From Metasolibacillus sp. (GTDB lineage: Bacteria > Bacillota > Bacilli > Bacillales_A > Planococcaceae), in contig NZ_JAMBIZ010000003.1 in NCBI RefSeq assembly GCF_025291715.1, positions 1 to 64,000 on the forward strand: DNA of 64,000 bases, written 5' to 3'. This document shows positions 35,002 to 45,001 of the stretch, piece by piece (position 1 is the stretch's first letter; every line of letters starts with the position of its first letter). Both the position numbers and the translations under genes were made by a program. Below the pieces are notes generated by a model. It did no database searches. It was given only the letters and a program-made list of their open reading frames with translations, and was not told the DNA's origin.

Positions 35002-35976
35002 GTGGAAAAGATGAAGTTAAAATTACTCTATGCTGATTTGAAGTCGGATATAGAAATCATCGAAACAGAATTAGAAAAAGCGTTGAACTCGTCTTCTCAC
35101 TTGTTAAACGAGGCTTCACTACATTTGCTGCAGGCGGGAGGGAAACGCATCCGTCCAGTATTTGTATTGCTTAGCGCGAAATTTGGCGATTATCAAATTG
35201 AGCGGATGAAGCATATCGCTGTACCATTGGAGTTAATTCATATGGCCTCACTTGTTCATGATGATGTCATCGATGATTCAAATATGAGAAGAGGTAGACA
35301 TACTGTGAAGGCGCAGTGGAACAATCGTGTGGCGATGTTTACTGGCGATTTTATTTTTGCCCGTGCGCTAGAGTATGTAACGGTAATTGACAATCCACGT
35401 GCACATCAAATATTGGCACGCACAATGGTAGAAATTTGTAACGGTGAAATTATTCAAATCGAAGACAAATTCCGCATGGATCAACATATAAAAGATTATT
35501 TCAAACGCATTAAACGAAAAACAGCGCTATTAATCGAATCGAGCTGTGAGCTTGGTGCTGTTGTTGGTGGTGTCGATGAGCAAAATATTCGCCGTTTAAA
35601 GCGCTACGGCTATTTTGTTGGCATGAGCTTTCAAATTATTGATGATATTTTGGATTTTACTGCGACAGATAAAGAGCTTGGTAAGCCTGCTGGTAGCGAT
35701 TTATTGCAAGGGAATATAACGCTGCCGATGCTGTTGTTAAAAGATGATATAGCTATGCAGCCATATCTTGATAAAGTTATTGCAGGCACACTAACTGAGG
35801 AAGAGCGTCTGAAAATGCTACAGTATGTTCGTCGCTCAACTGCCATCAAAGAAGCAACAGCCATTAGCGATAAATATTTACAAAAGGCATTGAAGGAAGT
35901 AGAGGCATTGCCGAACCATCCGATGAAAAAGAAGCTGCGTGATGTAGCCTTATTTATTGGTAAGCGTAAATTCTAG
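35002..35976 (+). CDS. hepT: Heptaprenyl diphosphate synthase component II
   Basis: 324 residues from GTG (AGAAGG upstream), or from ATG at 35011. Trans-prenyltransferase with both Asp-rich Mg-binding motifs: LVHDDVIDDSNMRRG (about 85-99) and FQIIDDILDFTATDKELGKP (about 211-230). GGKRIRPVFVLLSAK is also typical. Catalytic partner of HepS. Confidence 0.93.
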   Translation: MEKMKLKLLYADLKSDIEIIETELEKALNSSSHLLNEASLHLLQAGGKRIRPVFVLLSAKFGDYQIERMKHIAVPLELIHMASLVHDDVIDDSNMRRGRHTVKAQWNNRVAMFTGDFIFARALEYVTVIDNPRAHQILARTMVEICNGEIIQIEDKFRMDQHIKDYFKRIKRKTALLIESSCELGAVVGGVDEQNIRRLKRYGYFVGMSFQIIDDILDFTATDKELGKPAGSDLLQGNITLPMLLLKDDIAMQPYLDKVIAGTLTEEERLKMLQYVRRSTAIKEATAISDKYLQKALKEVEALPNHPMKKKLRDVALFIGKRKF

Positions 35977-36063
35977 AAATAGTTGCGTTTACAAGCTGAT
36001 TTTGGTACTATTTTTACGGTAGGTGCAAACCTGTTTTACTCAAATTTAAGGAGTGTTTTATTA

Positions 36064-36480
36064 ATGGCAATCGAAAAAACTTTTTTAATGGTTAAACCTG
36101 ATGGCGTTGAACGTCAAGTAATCGGCGATATTATGGACCGCTTTGAGCGTCGCGGCTTTGAATTAAAAGGCGCTAAATTAATGAATGTATCTCGTGAGTT
36201 AGCTGAAAAGCATTACGCAGAGCATGCAGAGCGCCCATTCTTTGGCGAATTAGTAGACTTCATCACTTCTGGTCCAGTATTCGCAATGGTGTGGGAAGGC
36301 GAGTCAGTAATTTCTTTAGCACGTATTATGATTGGTGCAACAAAACCATCTGAATCTCAACCAGGTACAATCCGTGGTGACTACGCAGTAACAGTATCAC
36401 ACAACGTAATTCACGGTTCAGACTCACTTGCTTCAGCAGAGCGCGAAATCGAGCTTTGGTTTGACGGTGAGTTAGTATAA
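36064..36480 (+). CDS. ndk: Nucleoside diphosphate kinase, short form
   Basis: 138 residues. Active-site His in [18 protein letters not shown] (about 113-130), substrate-binding [11 protein letters not shown] at 5-15, and GDYAVT. It is about ten residues shorter than the usual 148-149 and ends at FDGELV, lacking the normal C-terminal tail. Start 36064 follows AAGGAG; the frame is open to 35983, but that would add non-homologous sequence. Confidence 0.93.
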   Translation: MAIEKTFLMVKPDGVERQVIGDIMDRFERRGFELKGAKLMNVSRELAEKHYAEHAERPFFGELVDFITSGPVFAMVWEGESVISLARIMIGATKPSESQPGTIRGDYAVTVSHNVIHGSDSLASAEREIELWFDGELV

Positions 36481-36494
36481 TCTAACCAAGCAAC

Positions 36495-36550
36495 AGCTGG
36501 CATTAAAAGTAGGGGGATTTCCTCATGCTTTTGATGTCAGCTATTTTTTT
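36495..36550 (+). terminator. Terminator after ndk
   Basis: AGCTGGCATTAAAAG (36495-36509) pairs with CTTTTGATGTCAGCT (36528-36542), one mismatch and G-T pairs, followed by ATTTTTTT. Confidence 0.85.
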
Positions 36551-36601
36551 CGATATATTTGTTCATAATGTTTGCGCAAATCTAACAAATTTCTGTAAAA
36601 A

Positions 36602-36629
36602 TGAAACGTTATTGCGAAAATAACGTATA
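36602..36629 (+). promoter_or_regulatory. Sigma-W-type ECF promoter
   Basis: TGAAAC at 36602-36607, exactly 16 bp, then CGTATA at 36624-36629. This is the sigma-W consensus of B. subtilis (TGAAAC-N16-CGTA). It lies 55 bp upstream of the three paralogous mini-genes and after the ndk terminator, so it drives them independently. Confidence 0.85.
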
Positions 36630-36683
36630 ATCAAATAAAGAGATTTTCTTAGGAATAGAATTAGGAAGAAGGAGAGGGCAACT

Positions 36684-36902
36684 ATGTGGCTTGGAATTGT
36701 GATCATCGTTGGAATAGGAATATTAACAGATACATTTTTAAAAAATAAAAAAATGGATTTAAAAAGAATCGACAAGGAAATAGAGCTTGAAAAATTACGT
36801 CTTGAAACATTTGAAAGAGAAACGGAAAAATTAAAGCTAGAATTGCAGCAAGAAAAACAAGCGCTTTTAGAAATGCAATACGAAAAAAATAAGGAGGTAT
36901 AA
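36684..36902 (+). CDS. Small membrane/coiled-coil protein, paralogue 1 of 3
   Basis: 72 residues. One N-terminal membrane helix (WLGIVIIVGIGILTDTFL, 2-19) is followed by a highly charged continuous helix with heptad-like spacing (LKRIDKEIELEKLRLETFER, then EKLKLELQQEKQALLEM). I do not recognise the family; the architecture is that of PspB-like proteins. Strong ribosome-binding site (AGGAGAGGG). The C-terminal block LELQQEKQALLEM is shared with the next two genes. First gene after a sigma-W-type promoter. Confidence 0.75.
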   Translation: MWLGIVIIVGIGILTDTFLKNKKMDLKRIDKEIELEKLRLETFERETEKLKLELQQEKQALLEMQYEKNKEV

Positions 36903-36904
36903 GT

Positions 36905-37150
36905 TTGGTTGAAGAAATGCGATTGCTCATTGGTTTTTTGGCTGTTGGGGGAGGTCTTGCAATTCCAATAACTGCTATTTTAACAGCACATAAACGAGCT
37001 GCCATGAAACTGCAAATCCAAATGATTGAAAAGGAAACAGAGCTCGAAAAATTAAAAATGGAAAGCTATGAAATTGAAACGCAAAAGCTTCGTTTAGAGC
37101 TACAACAAGAAAAGCAAGTATTATTAGAAATGGAAAATAAGGAAAGGTAA
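36905..37150 (+). CDS. Small membrane/coiled-coil protein, paralogue 2 of 3
   Basis: 81 residues from TTG, 2 nt after the previous stop (AAGGAGG inside the previous gene's end). Membrane helix LLIGFLAVGGGLAIPITAIL (about 7-26), then the motif TAHKRAAMKLQIQMIEKETE and the shared coiled coil LRLELQQEKQVLLEME. Much closer to paralogue 3 than to paralogue 1. Function unknown. Confidence 0.75.
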   Translation: MVEEMRLLIGFLAVGGGLAIPITAILTAHKRAAMKLQIQMIEKETELEKLKMESYEIETQKLRLELQQEKQVLLEMENKER

Positions 37151-37161
37151 GTGAATGCTTT

Positions 37162-37419
37162 ATGATAGCGATTATTATTACATTAGGAACGATGGGGTTA
37201 CTAACGTCAATCCCATTAGCTGCCATTCTTACAGCGCATAAGCGTTCTTCGATGAAACTACAAATTAAAATGATGGAAACAGAAGCGGAGCTTGAAAAAC
37301 TGAAAGTGGAAAGCTATGCAATCGAAACGGAAAAGCTCCGTTTAGAATTGGCACAGGAAAAGCAGGCTTTACTTGAAATGGAACAAAATCATCGCCTTTC
37401 ACAGCATAGTTCTAAATAG
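37162..37419 (+). CDS. Small membrane/coiled-coil protein, paralogue 3 of 3
   Basis: 85 residues. Membrane helix IAIIITLGTMGLLTSIPLAA (2-21), then TAHKRSSMKLQIKMMETEAE, nearly the same as paralogue 2, and the coiled coil LRLELAQEKQALLEME with a short polar tail rich in His and Ser. Probably in one transcript with the two previous genes. Helix charge (basic residues right after the membrane segment) predicts a cytoplasmic coiled coil. Confidence 0.75.
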   Translation: MIAIIITLGTMGLLTSIPLAAILTAHKRSSMKLQIKMMETEAELEKLKVESYAIETEKLRLELAQEKQALLEMEQNHRLSQHSSK

Positions 37420-37461
37420 TTTTACAATTTCTATTTCAGTTGTATAAAAATTCAGCTATAA

Positions 37462-38268
<807 letters not shown>

Positions 38269-38571
38269 CAATCAGGTGAAGGTACATATGGGGACTGTAG
38301 CTTGATAATGTACTAGCGTAACCAATTAGAGTGAAAGACAACGCTTTTCGTGCATTAAGCGAAAAGCGTATTTTTGTATGATGATTCAGTAGAAAACGCC
38401 CACCACTATAGGTGATGCAATGAATGGTCAAAAAAGACATATTCGTGCCAAAAAAACATTCCGAATTTTCAATGAAAAGGCTTACTTCGGAAAACGGCCT
38501 TTTTTTTTATGAAAAATATGTTATAGTGAAAAATACATATACTTTAGCGAGTTGAAGGGAGAAAGTGTGTT
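38269..38571. terminator. Spacer with cheR terminator and a second hairpin before aroC
   Basis: A good terminator occupies 38340-38376 (ACGCTTTTCG with CGAAAAGCGT, then ATTTTTG). A second, weaker one at 38475-38510 (AAAAGGC with GCCTTTT, then T-run) can be disrupted by an alternative fold pairing CCGAA (38461-38465) with TTCGG (38486-38490). The 100 bp between them hold no convincing gene. aroC lies about 60 bp after the second T-run. Confidence 0.55.
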
Positions 38572-39753
38572 ATGCGTTATTTAACAGCAGGAGAGTCACA
38601 TGGACCACAATTAACAACAATTATTGAAGGGTTGCCATCATTGTTGCCATTGACAGCAGAGCAAATTAACCATGATTTAAAACGACGTCAAGGTGGGCAT
38701 GGTCGCGGTCGTCGCATGCAAATTGAAACAGATACAGTGGAAATTGTTGCAGGTGTACGTCACGGTAAAACGCTTGGTTCACCAGTAGCATTAATTGTAA
38801 CAAATGATGATTGGAAGCATTGGACGAAAATTATGGGGGCAGAGCCATTAGCAGAAGATGTTGATCCAGATGAAATTAAGCGTCAAATTTCACGTCCACG
38901 TCCAGGACATGCTGATTTAGTTGGAGGTATGAAATATGGTCATCGCGACTTACGCAATGTTTTAGAGCGTTCAAGCGCACGTGAAACAACTGTACGTGTA
39001 GCAGCAGGCTCTGTGGCAAAAGCGCTATTAAAGGAATTAGGCATCTCCATTGTTGCCCATGTAACAGAAATTGCAGGTATTAAAGCAGATACTTCCTTAC
39101 TTGAAGGCAAAACAGCTGATGAAATTCGCACAATCGTTGAAGTGGATGCTTGCTATTGTATAGACCCAGTAGCATCAGCAAAAATGGTGGAAATCATTGA
39201 TGAGACAAAAAAAGCGGGCGATTCAATTGGTGGCGTTGTTGAAGTTATCGTTGAGGGCTTACCAGCAGGCATTGGCTCTTATGTACATTATGACCGTAAG
39301 CTCGATGGGAAACTAGCTGCTGCAATGCTATCAATTAATGCCTTTAAAGGTGTAGAGTTCGGCATAGGCTTTGAGGCTGCTCGATTACCTGGCTCACAAG
39401 TGCATGATGAAATTTTATGGGATGAGGACAATGGTTATACGCGTGCAACAAACCGCTTAGGTGGCTTAGAGGGTGGTATGTCAACAGGAATGCCAATCGT
39501 AGTGCGCGGTGTGATGAAGCCAATTCCAACTTTATATAAACCACTGCAAAGTGTAGATATAGAAACAAAAGAGCCATTTAAAGCGAGCGTTGAGCGTTCG
39601 GACAGCTGTGCTGTACCCGCTGCTTCCATTGTAGCAGAGCATGTTATTGCTTGGGAAATAGCGAAGGTAATTGTAGAGCAATTCCATAGTGATCAGCTAC
39701 CACAATTACAAGCACAGCTTGATGAAATGCGCCGTTATACAAAGGAGTTTTAA
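38572..39753 (+). CDS. aroC: Chorismate synthase
   Basis: 393 residues (named aroF in B. subtilis). It forms chorismate from EPSP using reduced FMN. Signatures: [16 protein letters not shown] at 7-22, [32 protein letters not shown] with [14 protein letters not shown], and the C-terminal [17 protein letters not shown]. First gene of the aro cluster. Confidence 0.96.
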   Translation: MRYLTAGESHGPQLTTIIEGLPSLLPLTAEQINHDLKRRQGGHGRGRRMQIETDTVEIVAGVRHGKTLGSPVALIVTNDDWKHWTKIMGAEPLAEDVDPDEIKRQISRPRPGHADLVGGMKYGHRDLRNVLERSSARETTVRVAAGSVAKALLKELGISIVAHVTEIAGIKADTSLLEGKTADEIRTIVEVDACYCIDPVASAKMVEIIDETKKAGDSIGGVVEVIVEGLPAGIGSYVHYDRKLDGKLAAAMLSINAFKGVEFGIGFEAARLPGSQVHDEILWDEDNGYTRATNRLGGLEGGMSTGMPIVVRGVMKPIPTLYKPLQSVDIETKEPFKASVERSDSCAVPAASIVAEHVIAWEIAKVIVEQFHSDQLPQLQAQLDEMRRYTKEF

Positions 39754-39754
39754 G

Positions 39755-40843
39755 ATGAATATTTCTGTCAAAACAGCATCACATACGTATGAAGTCATGA
39801 TTGGGCAAGGTATTTTAGCACAGGCCTTTACGAACTATGCGCCATTGTTCGAAAAAGCGGATCAAATTATTGTTTTAACGGATGAGCATGTTTGGCAGGC
39901 ACAGGCAACATATTTTACAGATAGTAGCTTCTTTGCATTTAAAACGTTTATTATGCCAGCGGGTGAAAGCTGTAAAAGCTTTGAAAACTATGAGGCAGTA
40001 CAAACATTTTTGCTTGAACAGCAATGTACAAGAAAATCGCTTATTATCGCATTTGGTGGCGGAGCTGTTGGCGATTTAGCAGGCTTTGTAGCCGCAACAT
40101 ATATGCGTGGTATTCCATTTATCCAAGTGCCAACAACAATATTAGCACATGATTCAGCTGTTGGTGGTAAAACAGCTATCAATCATAAACTAGGTAAAAA
40201 TATGATTGGTTCATTTTACCAGCCGCAAGCAGTGCTCTATGATACAGTACTGCTTGCAAGCTTGCCGGAGCGTGAAGTGCTATCAGGAATGGCAGAAGTA
40301 GTGAAGCATGCGATGATTTCGGATGCGCAGTGGCTTGAGGAAATACTACAAGGAAATTTAGTTCATCTTCCTGAGCAATTGTTAGCACAGTATTTAGCTT
40401 TAGGTATACGTGTTAAAGCGAATATTGTAGAGCAGGATGAAACGGAGCAATCTGTTCGCAAATATTTAAACTTAGGTCACACATATGGTCATGCAATTGA
40501 AGCAGCAGCAGGCTATGGGCGATTAGCGCATGGCGAAGCGGTAATGATTGGCTTAGTTTATTCTTTATTGCTTAGTGAGCGCTATGGTCAAATAACGCGT
40601 GGATTTACGAAGCGCTTTTTCCATTTCGTTGTAGCAAATGGTTATCCATTCTCCGCCGTAAACGATTATTCATTTGATGAGTTAACAACATATTTAGTAA
40701 AAGATAAAAAGGCCGAATATGGCGAGCTACAATTTGTTTTATTAAAAGCAATTGGTGAGCCATTCGTACAAAAAGTAGAGTTAGCTGTTTGCCAAGAGGT
40801 AGATGCAGAGTTGAGAAATTTAATAGCGGAGGTAGTCTCATGA
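39755..40843 (+). CDS. aroB: 3-dehydroquinate synthase
   Basis: 362 residues, NAD- and metal-dependent second step of the shikimate pathway. NAD-binding IIAFGGGAVGDLAGFVAATY near 91-110; PTTILAHDSAVGGKTAIN; metal ligands in EVVKHAMI, LGHTYGHAIEA and HGEAVMIG. The ATG at 39755 is 1 nt after the aroC stop, with AAGGAG inside the end of aroC; the frame also runs open upstream but overlapping aroC. It overlaps aroH by 4 nt. Confidence 0.95.
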   Translation: MNISVKTASHTYEVMIGQGILAQAFTNYAPLFEKADQIIVLTDEHVWQAQATYFTDSSFFAFKTFIMPAGESCKSFENYEAVQTFLLEQQCTRKSLIIAFGGGAVGDLAGFVAATYMRGIPFIQVPTTILAHDSAVGGKTAINHKLGKNMIGSFYQPQAVLYDTVLLASLPEREVLSGMAEVVKHAMISDAQWLEEILQGNLVHLPEQLLAQYLALGIRVKANIVEQDETEQSVRKYLNLGHTYGHAIEAAAGYGRLAHGEAVMIGLVYSLLLSERYGQITRGFTKRFFHFVVANGYPFSAVNDYSFDELTTYLVKDKKAEYGELQFVLLKAIGEPFVQKVELAVCQEVDAELRNLIAEVVS

Positions 40844-41202
40844 TTCGTGGAGTAAGAGGAGCAACAACAATTGCAGTAGATGAGCAGGAGCTTGTATGGG
40901 GAGCTACAGCACAGCTCGTACAGGAAATGGTAAAGGCTAACAATATTGAGATTGAGCATATTGCCTCTGTTACTGTATCAACAACACCAGATATAACGTC
41001 AGCTTTTCCAGCAAAAGCCGTACGTACATTAGAGGGCTGGCAATATGTGCCTATTATGTGTACACACGAAATGAATGTAGCGGGGGCATTACCGTTATGC
41101 ATTCGTGTGCTCATGCTTGTGAATACAGATGTGAAGCAAGCCGATGTACAGCATATTTATTTGAATGATGCAGTGAGTTTACGTCCAGATTTAGTACGAT
41201 AG
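40840..41202 (+). CDS. aroH: Monofunctional chorismate mutase AroH type
   Basis: 120 residues. Starts IRGVRGATTIAVDEQELVW (Arg7 and Glu near the active site), then SVTVSTTPDITSAFPAKAVR (Arg63 region) and CIRVLMLVNTD (Arg90 region), typical of the trimeric B. subtilis AroH enzyme. It converts chorismate to prephenate. Translationally coupled to aroB through ATGA. Confidence 0.94.
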   Translation: MIRGVRGATTIAVDEQELVWGATAQLVQEMVKANNIEIEHIASVTVSTTPDITSAFPAKAVRTLEGWQYVPIMCTHEMNVAGALPLCIRVLMLVNTDVKQADVQHIYLNDAVSLRPDLVR

Positions 41203-41219
41203 AAAGGGGCACTATTAGG

Positions 41220-42320
41220 ATGAAGTGGAAACAGCAAATTTATAGTATGAAGGCATACCAACCAGGTAAGCCAATAGATGAAGTGCAAAGAGAGTTTGGG
41301 TTAGAGGAAGTAGTGAAGCTAGCCTCCAATGAAAATCCATTTGGAAGCTCACCGAAAGTAGCAGAATTTTTGAAGGCAACAAATACAAACTATGCTATTT
41401 ATCCAGACGGTTATGCGCAAAATTTGCGTACGGCTGTTGCAAAACATTTAGGCGTTGAGGAAACAGAACTAATTTTTGGTAATGGCTCAGATGATTTAAT
41501 TGCCATTATTACACGTGCCTTATTATATCCAGGTGTGAATACAGTAATGGCAGACCCATCGTTCTCGCAATATTGGCATAATGCGGATATTGAAGGTGCT
41601 GAAGTGCGCAAAGTACCTACTGTAAATGGTCGCCACGATTTGCCTGCAATGCTTGCCCAAATTGATGAACAAACATCGGTTGTTTGGATTTGTAGCCCAA
41701 ATAATCCAACAGGAACGCTTGTGACAGACGAGGAATTGCAGCAGTTTTTAGCACAAGTACCAGCACATGTGCTTGTTGTGCTAGATGAGGCATATATTGA
41801 ATATATAACAGATCCAGCGCATAAAGATACTTTACCTTATTTCCGTCAATATGATAATGTCATTTTGCTGCGCACATTTTCAAAGGCTTATGGTTTGGCT
41901 GCATTCCGTGTTGGCTATGGTATTGCGCAGGCGGATATTATTGCAAAGCTAGATGCAGTGCGTGGACCGTTTAATAATACTGTGCTCAGCCAAGAGGTAG
42001 CAGCAATCGCTTTACAAGATCAAGCATTCATTGAACAATGTCGAGTGGCAAATGAAAAAGGCAAGGCACAATATGTAGCGTTTTGCGAGCGCCATAATTT
42101 AAATTATTACCCAACACAAACGAACTTTATTTTATTTGAGGTGAAGGTCGATAGTAACGTTATATTCCAAGAAATGATGAAGCGAGGCTTTATTATTCGT
42201 AGTGGGGCAGCGCTTGGCGCACCAGGCTATATTCGTGTAACAATTGGCACGGAGGAGCAAAACGCCAAATTTTTAGCATTGCTTGAGGAAGTTTTACAAG
42301 AGCAAGGTGTATTAGTGTGA
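41220..42320 (+). CDS. hisC: Histidinol-phosphate aminotransferase
   Basis: 366 residues, PLP-dependent class II aminotransferase that acts in histidine and, in Bacillus, also in Tyr/Phe synthesis. LASNENPFGSSPKV near 37-50, GNGSDDLIAII, SPNNPTG, LDEAYIEY, and PLP-Lys in RTFSKAYGLAAFRVGY. It follows aroH after only 17 nt; the six trp genes present here in B. subtilis are absent. Confidence 0.94.
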   Translation: MKWKQQIYSMKAYQPGKPIDEVQREFGLEEVVKLASNENPFGSSPKVAEFLKATNTNYAIYPDGYAQNLRTAVAKHLGVEETELIFGNGSDDLIAIITRALLYPGVNTVMADPSFSQYWHNADIEGAEVRKVPTVNGRHDLPAMLAQIDEQTSVVWICSPNNPTGTLVTDEELQQFLAQVPAHVLVVLDEAYIEYITDPAHKDTLPYFRQYDNVILLRTFSKAYGLAAFRVGYGIAQADIIAKLDAVRGPFNNTVLSQEVAAIALQDQAFIEQCRVANEKGKAQYVAFCERHNLNYYPTQTNFILFEVKVDSNVIFQEMMKRGFIIRSGAALGAPGYIRVTIGTEEQNAKFLALLEEVLQEQGVLV

Positions 42321-43414
42321 CAAAAAATGTATTAGTGATTGGACTTGGGTTGATTGGTGGCTCTGTAGCATTAGCGCTGCAAAAAGCGCCGCAAGTAAAA
42401 GTCATTGGCTATGATGCCTTTATTCAAACACGCGCAATGGCAAAAACACTGCAAGTTGTTCATGAGGTCGTGGATCATCCAGAAGCTGCAGCAGAAAAGG
42501 CTGATTTCATTATTTTTGGCACACCAGTCAACGCAACGCTTGACTGGATGGACAAGATGCAAGCATGGGCGCTGAAAAAAGACGTTATTGTGACAGATAC
42601 GGGTAGTACGAAAAGCATGATTATGGCAAAAGCTGAAGAGCTACGAGCAAAGGGCATTACATTTATCGGTGGACATCCGATGGCAGGCTCGCATAAAAGT
42701 GGTATTACAGCAGCAAAGCCACATTTATTTGAAAATGCGTATTATATGCTCACACCACATGCTGAAGAGCTAGAGGTGAATATTGAAAAGCTTGAAGCTT
42801 TATTAAAATATACACACGGCAAATTAACGCGAGTAGATGCGCAGGAGCATGATCATATGACAGCTGTTGTCAGCCATTTTCCGCATATTGTTGCAGCTTC
42901 ACTTGTACATCAGCTTTATCAGGAAAATGCGCAGTTTCCAATGACAAGCTCTATTGCGGCGGGAGGTTTCCGTGATATTACCCGCATTGCTTCAAGCAAT
43001 CCGTTGCTATGGCGTGATATTACTGTGCAAAATCGCGAGGAGCTAATTGGACAGCTTGAGCAATGGTTAAAGGAAATGGATGCGGTGAAAAGCTTGTTGC
43101 AAGATGGAGATATTTCTTTAATTGAGCAATATTTTGCAATGGCGAAGGAAGTGCGTGATGAGCTGCCAATTTCAGCAGGCGCCTTTTACACATCCTTTGA
43201 CTTATATGTTGATGTGCCAGACTATCCAGGGGTTATTTCTGAAATCACTGGCTATTTAGCAGAGGACAATATTAGCATTACAAATATTCGTATCGTTGAG
43301 GCACGTGAAGATTTATTCGGTATTTTAGTGATTAGCTTTCAAAATGCTGAAGACCGTGAGCGTGCAGTAAAATGCATTGCCCGCAAGGCAAGCTTTGAAA
43401 CGTATATTTCATAA
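42317..43414 (+). CDS. tyrA: Prephenate dehydrogenase with C-terminal ACT domain
   Basis: 365 residues from GTG, overlapping the hisC stop by 4 nt. NAD-binding VIGLGLIGGSVALALQ at 6-21, substrate motif GGHPMAGSHKSGI near 119-131, then the PDH helical domain, and an ACT regulatory domain from about 293 (DLYVDVPDYPGVISEITGYL) that probably mediates tyrosine feedback. Confidence 0.94.
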   Translation: MTKNVLVIGLGLIGGSVALALQKAPQVKVIGYDAFIQTRAMAKTLQVVHEVVDHPEAAAEKADFIIFGTPVNATLDWMDKMQAWALKKDVIVTDTGSTKSMIMAKAEELRAKGITFIGGHPMAGSHKSGITAAKPHLFENAYYMLTPHAEELEVNIEKLEALLKYTHGKLTRVDAQEHDHMTAVVSHFPHIVAASLVHQLYQENAQFPMTSSIAAGGFRDITRIASSNPLLWRDITVQNREELIGQLEQWLKEMDAVKSLLQDGDISLIEQYFAMAKEVRDELPISAGAFYTSFDLYVDVPDYPGVISEITGYLAEDNISITNIRIVEAREDLFGILVISFQNAEDRERAVKCIARKASFETYIS

Positions 43415-43446
43415 GCAAAAAGTGCAATATGCACTTTTTGCCTTTT
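43415..43446 (+). terminator. Terminator directly after tyrA
   Basis: Perfect 12-bp arms GCAAAAAGTGCA and TGCACTTTTTGC with a 3-nt loop, beginning right after the stop codon, then CTTTTTC. Since aroA follows, it may act as an internal attenuator of the cluster. Confidence 0.85.
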
Positions 43447-43478
43447 TCAAATAAATGAAAAATAAAGGAGTGCTTTAT

Positions 43479-44771
43479 ATGGAGGCAACAAAATTACATT
43501 ATAAAAAGCCAAGCCTACAAGGAACAATTACTGTACCGGGCGATAAGTCGGTATCACATCGCTCTGTGATGTTTGGAGCAATTGCAGAGGGAACGACAAC
43601 GGTTGAAGGCTTTTTATTAGGAGAAGATTGCTTAAGCACGATTGATTGCTTCCGTAAGCTTGGTGTACAAATCGATGTAGATGGCACAAATGTAACGATT
43701 ACAAGCAATGGCATCGATGCATGGCAGGAGCCGACAGAAGTGTTGTACACAGGCAATTCAGGTACAACAACTCGTCTGATGATTGGTTTATTAGCAGGGA
43801 CAAAGCTACATACAGTGATGACAGGCGATGCTTCTATTGCAAAGCGTCCAATGCGCCGTGTGGCAGATCCGTTGCGCTTAATGGGTGCACACATTACAGG
43901 GCGTGAAAATGGACAATACACACCAGTTGCTATTCAAGGCAAGGAGCTGACAGCTATTGATTACACGATGCCTGTTGCAAGTGCCCAAGTAAAATCTGCT
44001 ATCTTATTAGCTGGCTTGCGTGCACAAGGCACAACAGTTGTACGAGAAAGTGAGGTTTCTCGCGACCATACAGAGCGCATGTTGCGTCAATTTGGTGCAC
44101 AAGTGGATGTAGAGGATGGCGTTGTATCATTTGCTGGTGGACAAAAGCTGACAGCAACACATGTCAAAGTGCCTGGCGATATTTCCTCAGCAGCCTTTTT
44201 CCTTGTAGCAGGAGCTATTACAAAAGATAGCCATATTGTGCTGAAAAATGTTGGCATTAACCCAACACGTGATGGCATTATTAGCGTTTTAGCAGAAATG
44301 GGTGCAAATATGACGCTCAAGGTAGAAGATGAATTAGCAGCAGAGCCAACTGCAGAAGTAACGATTCAAAGTTCTGCGCTAAAAGGAATTACAATTGAAG
44401 GTGCACTTATTCCGCGTTTAATTGACGAAATTCCCATTATAGCTTTGCTTGCAACACAGGCCCAAGGAACAACAATCATTAAAAATGCCGAGGAACTAAA
44501 AGTAAAAGAAACAGATCGCATTACAGCGGTTGTAACAGAGTTGAAAAAGCTTGGTGCAAATATTGAGGCAACGGATGATGGCATGATTATTCACGGGCCA
44601 ACAGTGCTACATGGGGCGGCTTTACAATCCTATGGTGACCATCGCATCGGCATGATGGCAGCTATTGCTGCACTGATTACAGAAGGTGAAGTAGTGCTAG
44701 ATGATGCCGAGTGTATTGCGGTATCCTATCCAACGTTTTTTGAGCATGTAGAAACATTAAGCCAAAAATAA
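43479..44771 (+). CDS. aroA: 3-phosphoshikimate 1-carboxyvinyltransferase (EPSP synthase)
   Basis: 430 residues. It joins PEP to shikimate 3-phosphate and is the target of glyphosate. [20 protein letters not shown] near 18-37, [16 protein letters not shown] near 94-109, [15 protein letters not shown], and GDHRIGMM near the end. Start at 43479 follows AAAGGAG; 43455 would lack a ribosome-binding site. Confidence 0.95.
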   Translation: MEATKLHYKKPSLQGTITVPGDKSVSHRSVMFGAIAEGTTTVEGFLLGEDCLSTIDCFRKLGVQIDVDGTNVTITSNGIDAWQEPTEVLYTGNSGTTTRLMIGLLAGTKLHTVMTGDASIAKRPMRRVADPLRLMGAHITGRENGQYTPVAIQGKELTAIDYTMPVASAQVKSAILLAGLRAQGTTVVRESEVSRDHTERMLRQFGAQVDVEDGVVSFAGGQKLTATHVKVPGDISSAAFFLVAGAITKDSHIVLKNVGINPTRDGIISVLAEMGANMTLKVEDELAAEPTAEVTIQSSALKGITIEGALIPRLIDEIPIIALLATQAQGTTIIKNAEELKVKETDRITAVVTELKKLGANIEATDDGMIIHGPTVLHGAALQSYGDHRIGMMAAIAALITEGEVVLDDAECIAVSYPTFFEHVETLSQK

Positions 44772-44777
44772 ACGAAG

Positions 44778-44826
44778 CAGCTGTCTGGAAAGTAGGCGAA
44801 CATACTACTTTTCAGGCAGCTGTTGC
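44778..44826 (+). terminator. Terminator after aroA
   Basis: CAGCTGTCTGGAAAGTAG pairs with CTACTTTTCAGGCAGCTG (one bulge), followed by TTGCTGTTTTG. The remaining bases up to 45001 hold only the promoter region of ypiA as far as I can see. Confidence 0.75.
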
Positions 44827-45001
44827 TGTTTTGTTGTTATTTCTTGAAAGTTTTTTAGAAACCACAAGGAATGGGAATGCTATAGGAAAAGGTTTTGAAA
44901 GCTTGCTGCATTTCTTTCTTTATCGTAAGCATTTTTTCTTGTTAGATAGCTAGTTGTCATGTAGCATAGGGAATGACTTAAGAAAGAAAAGGTGAAATAT
45001 T

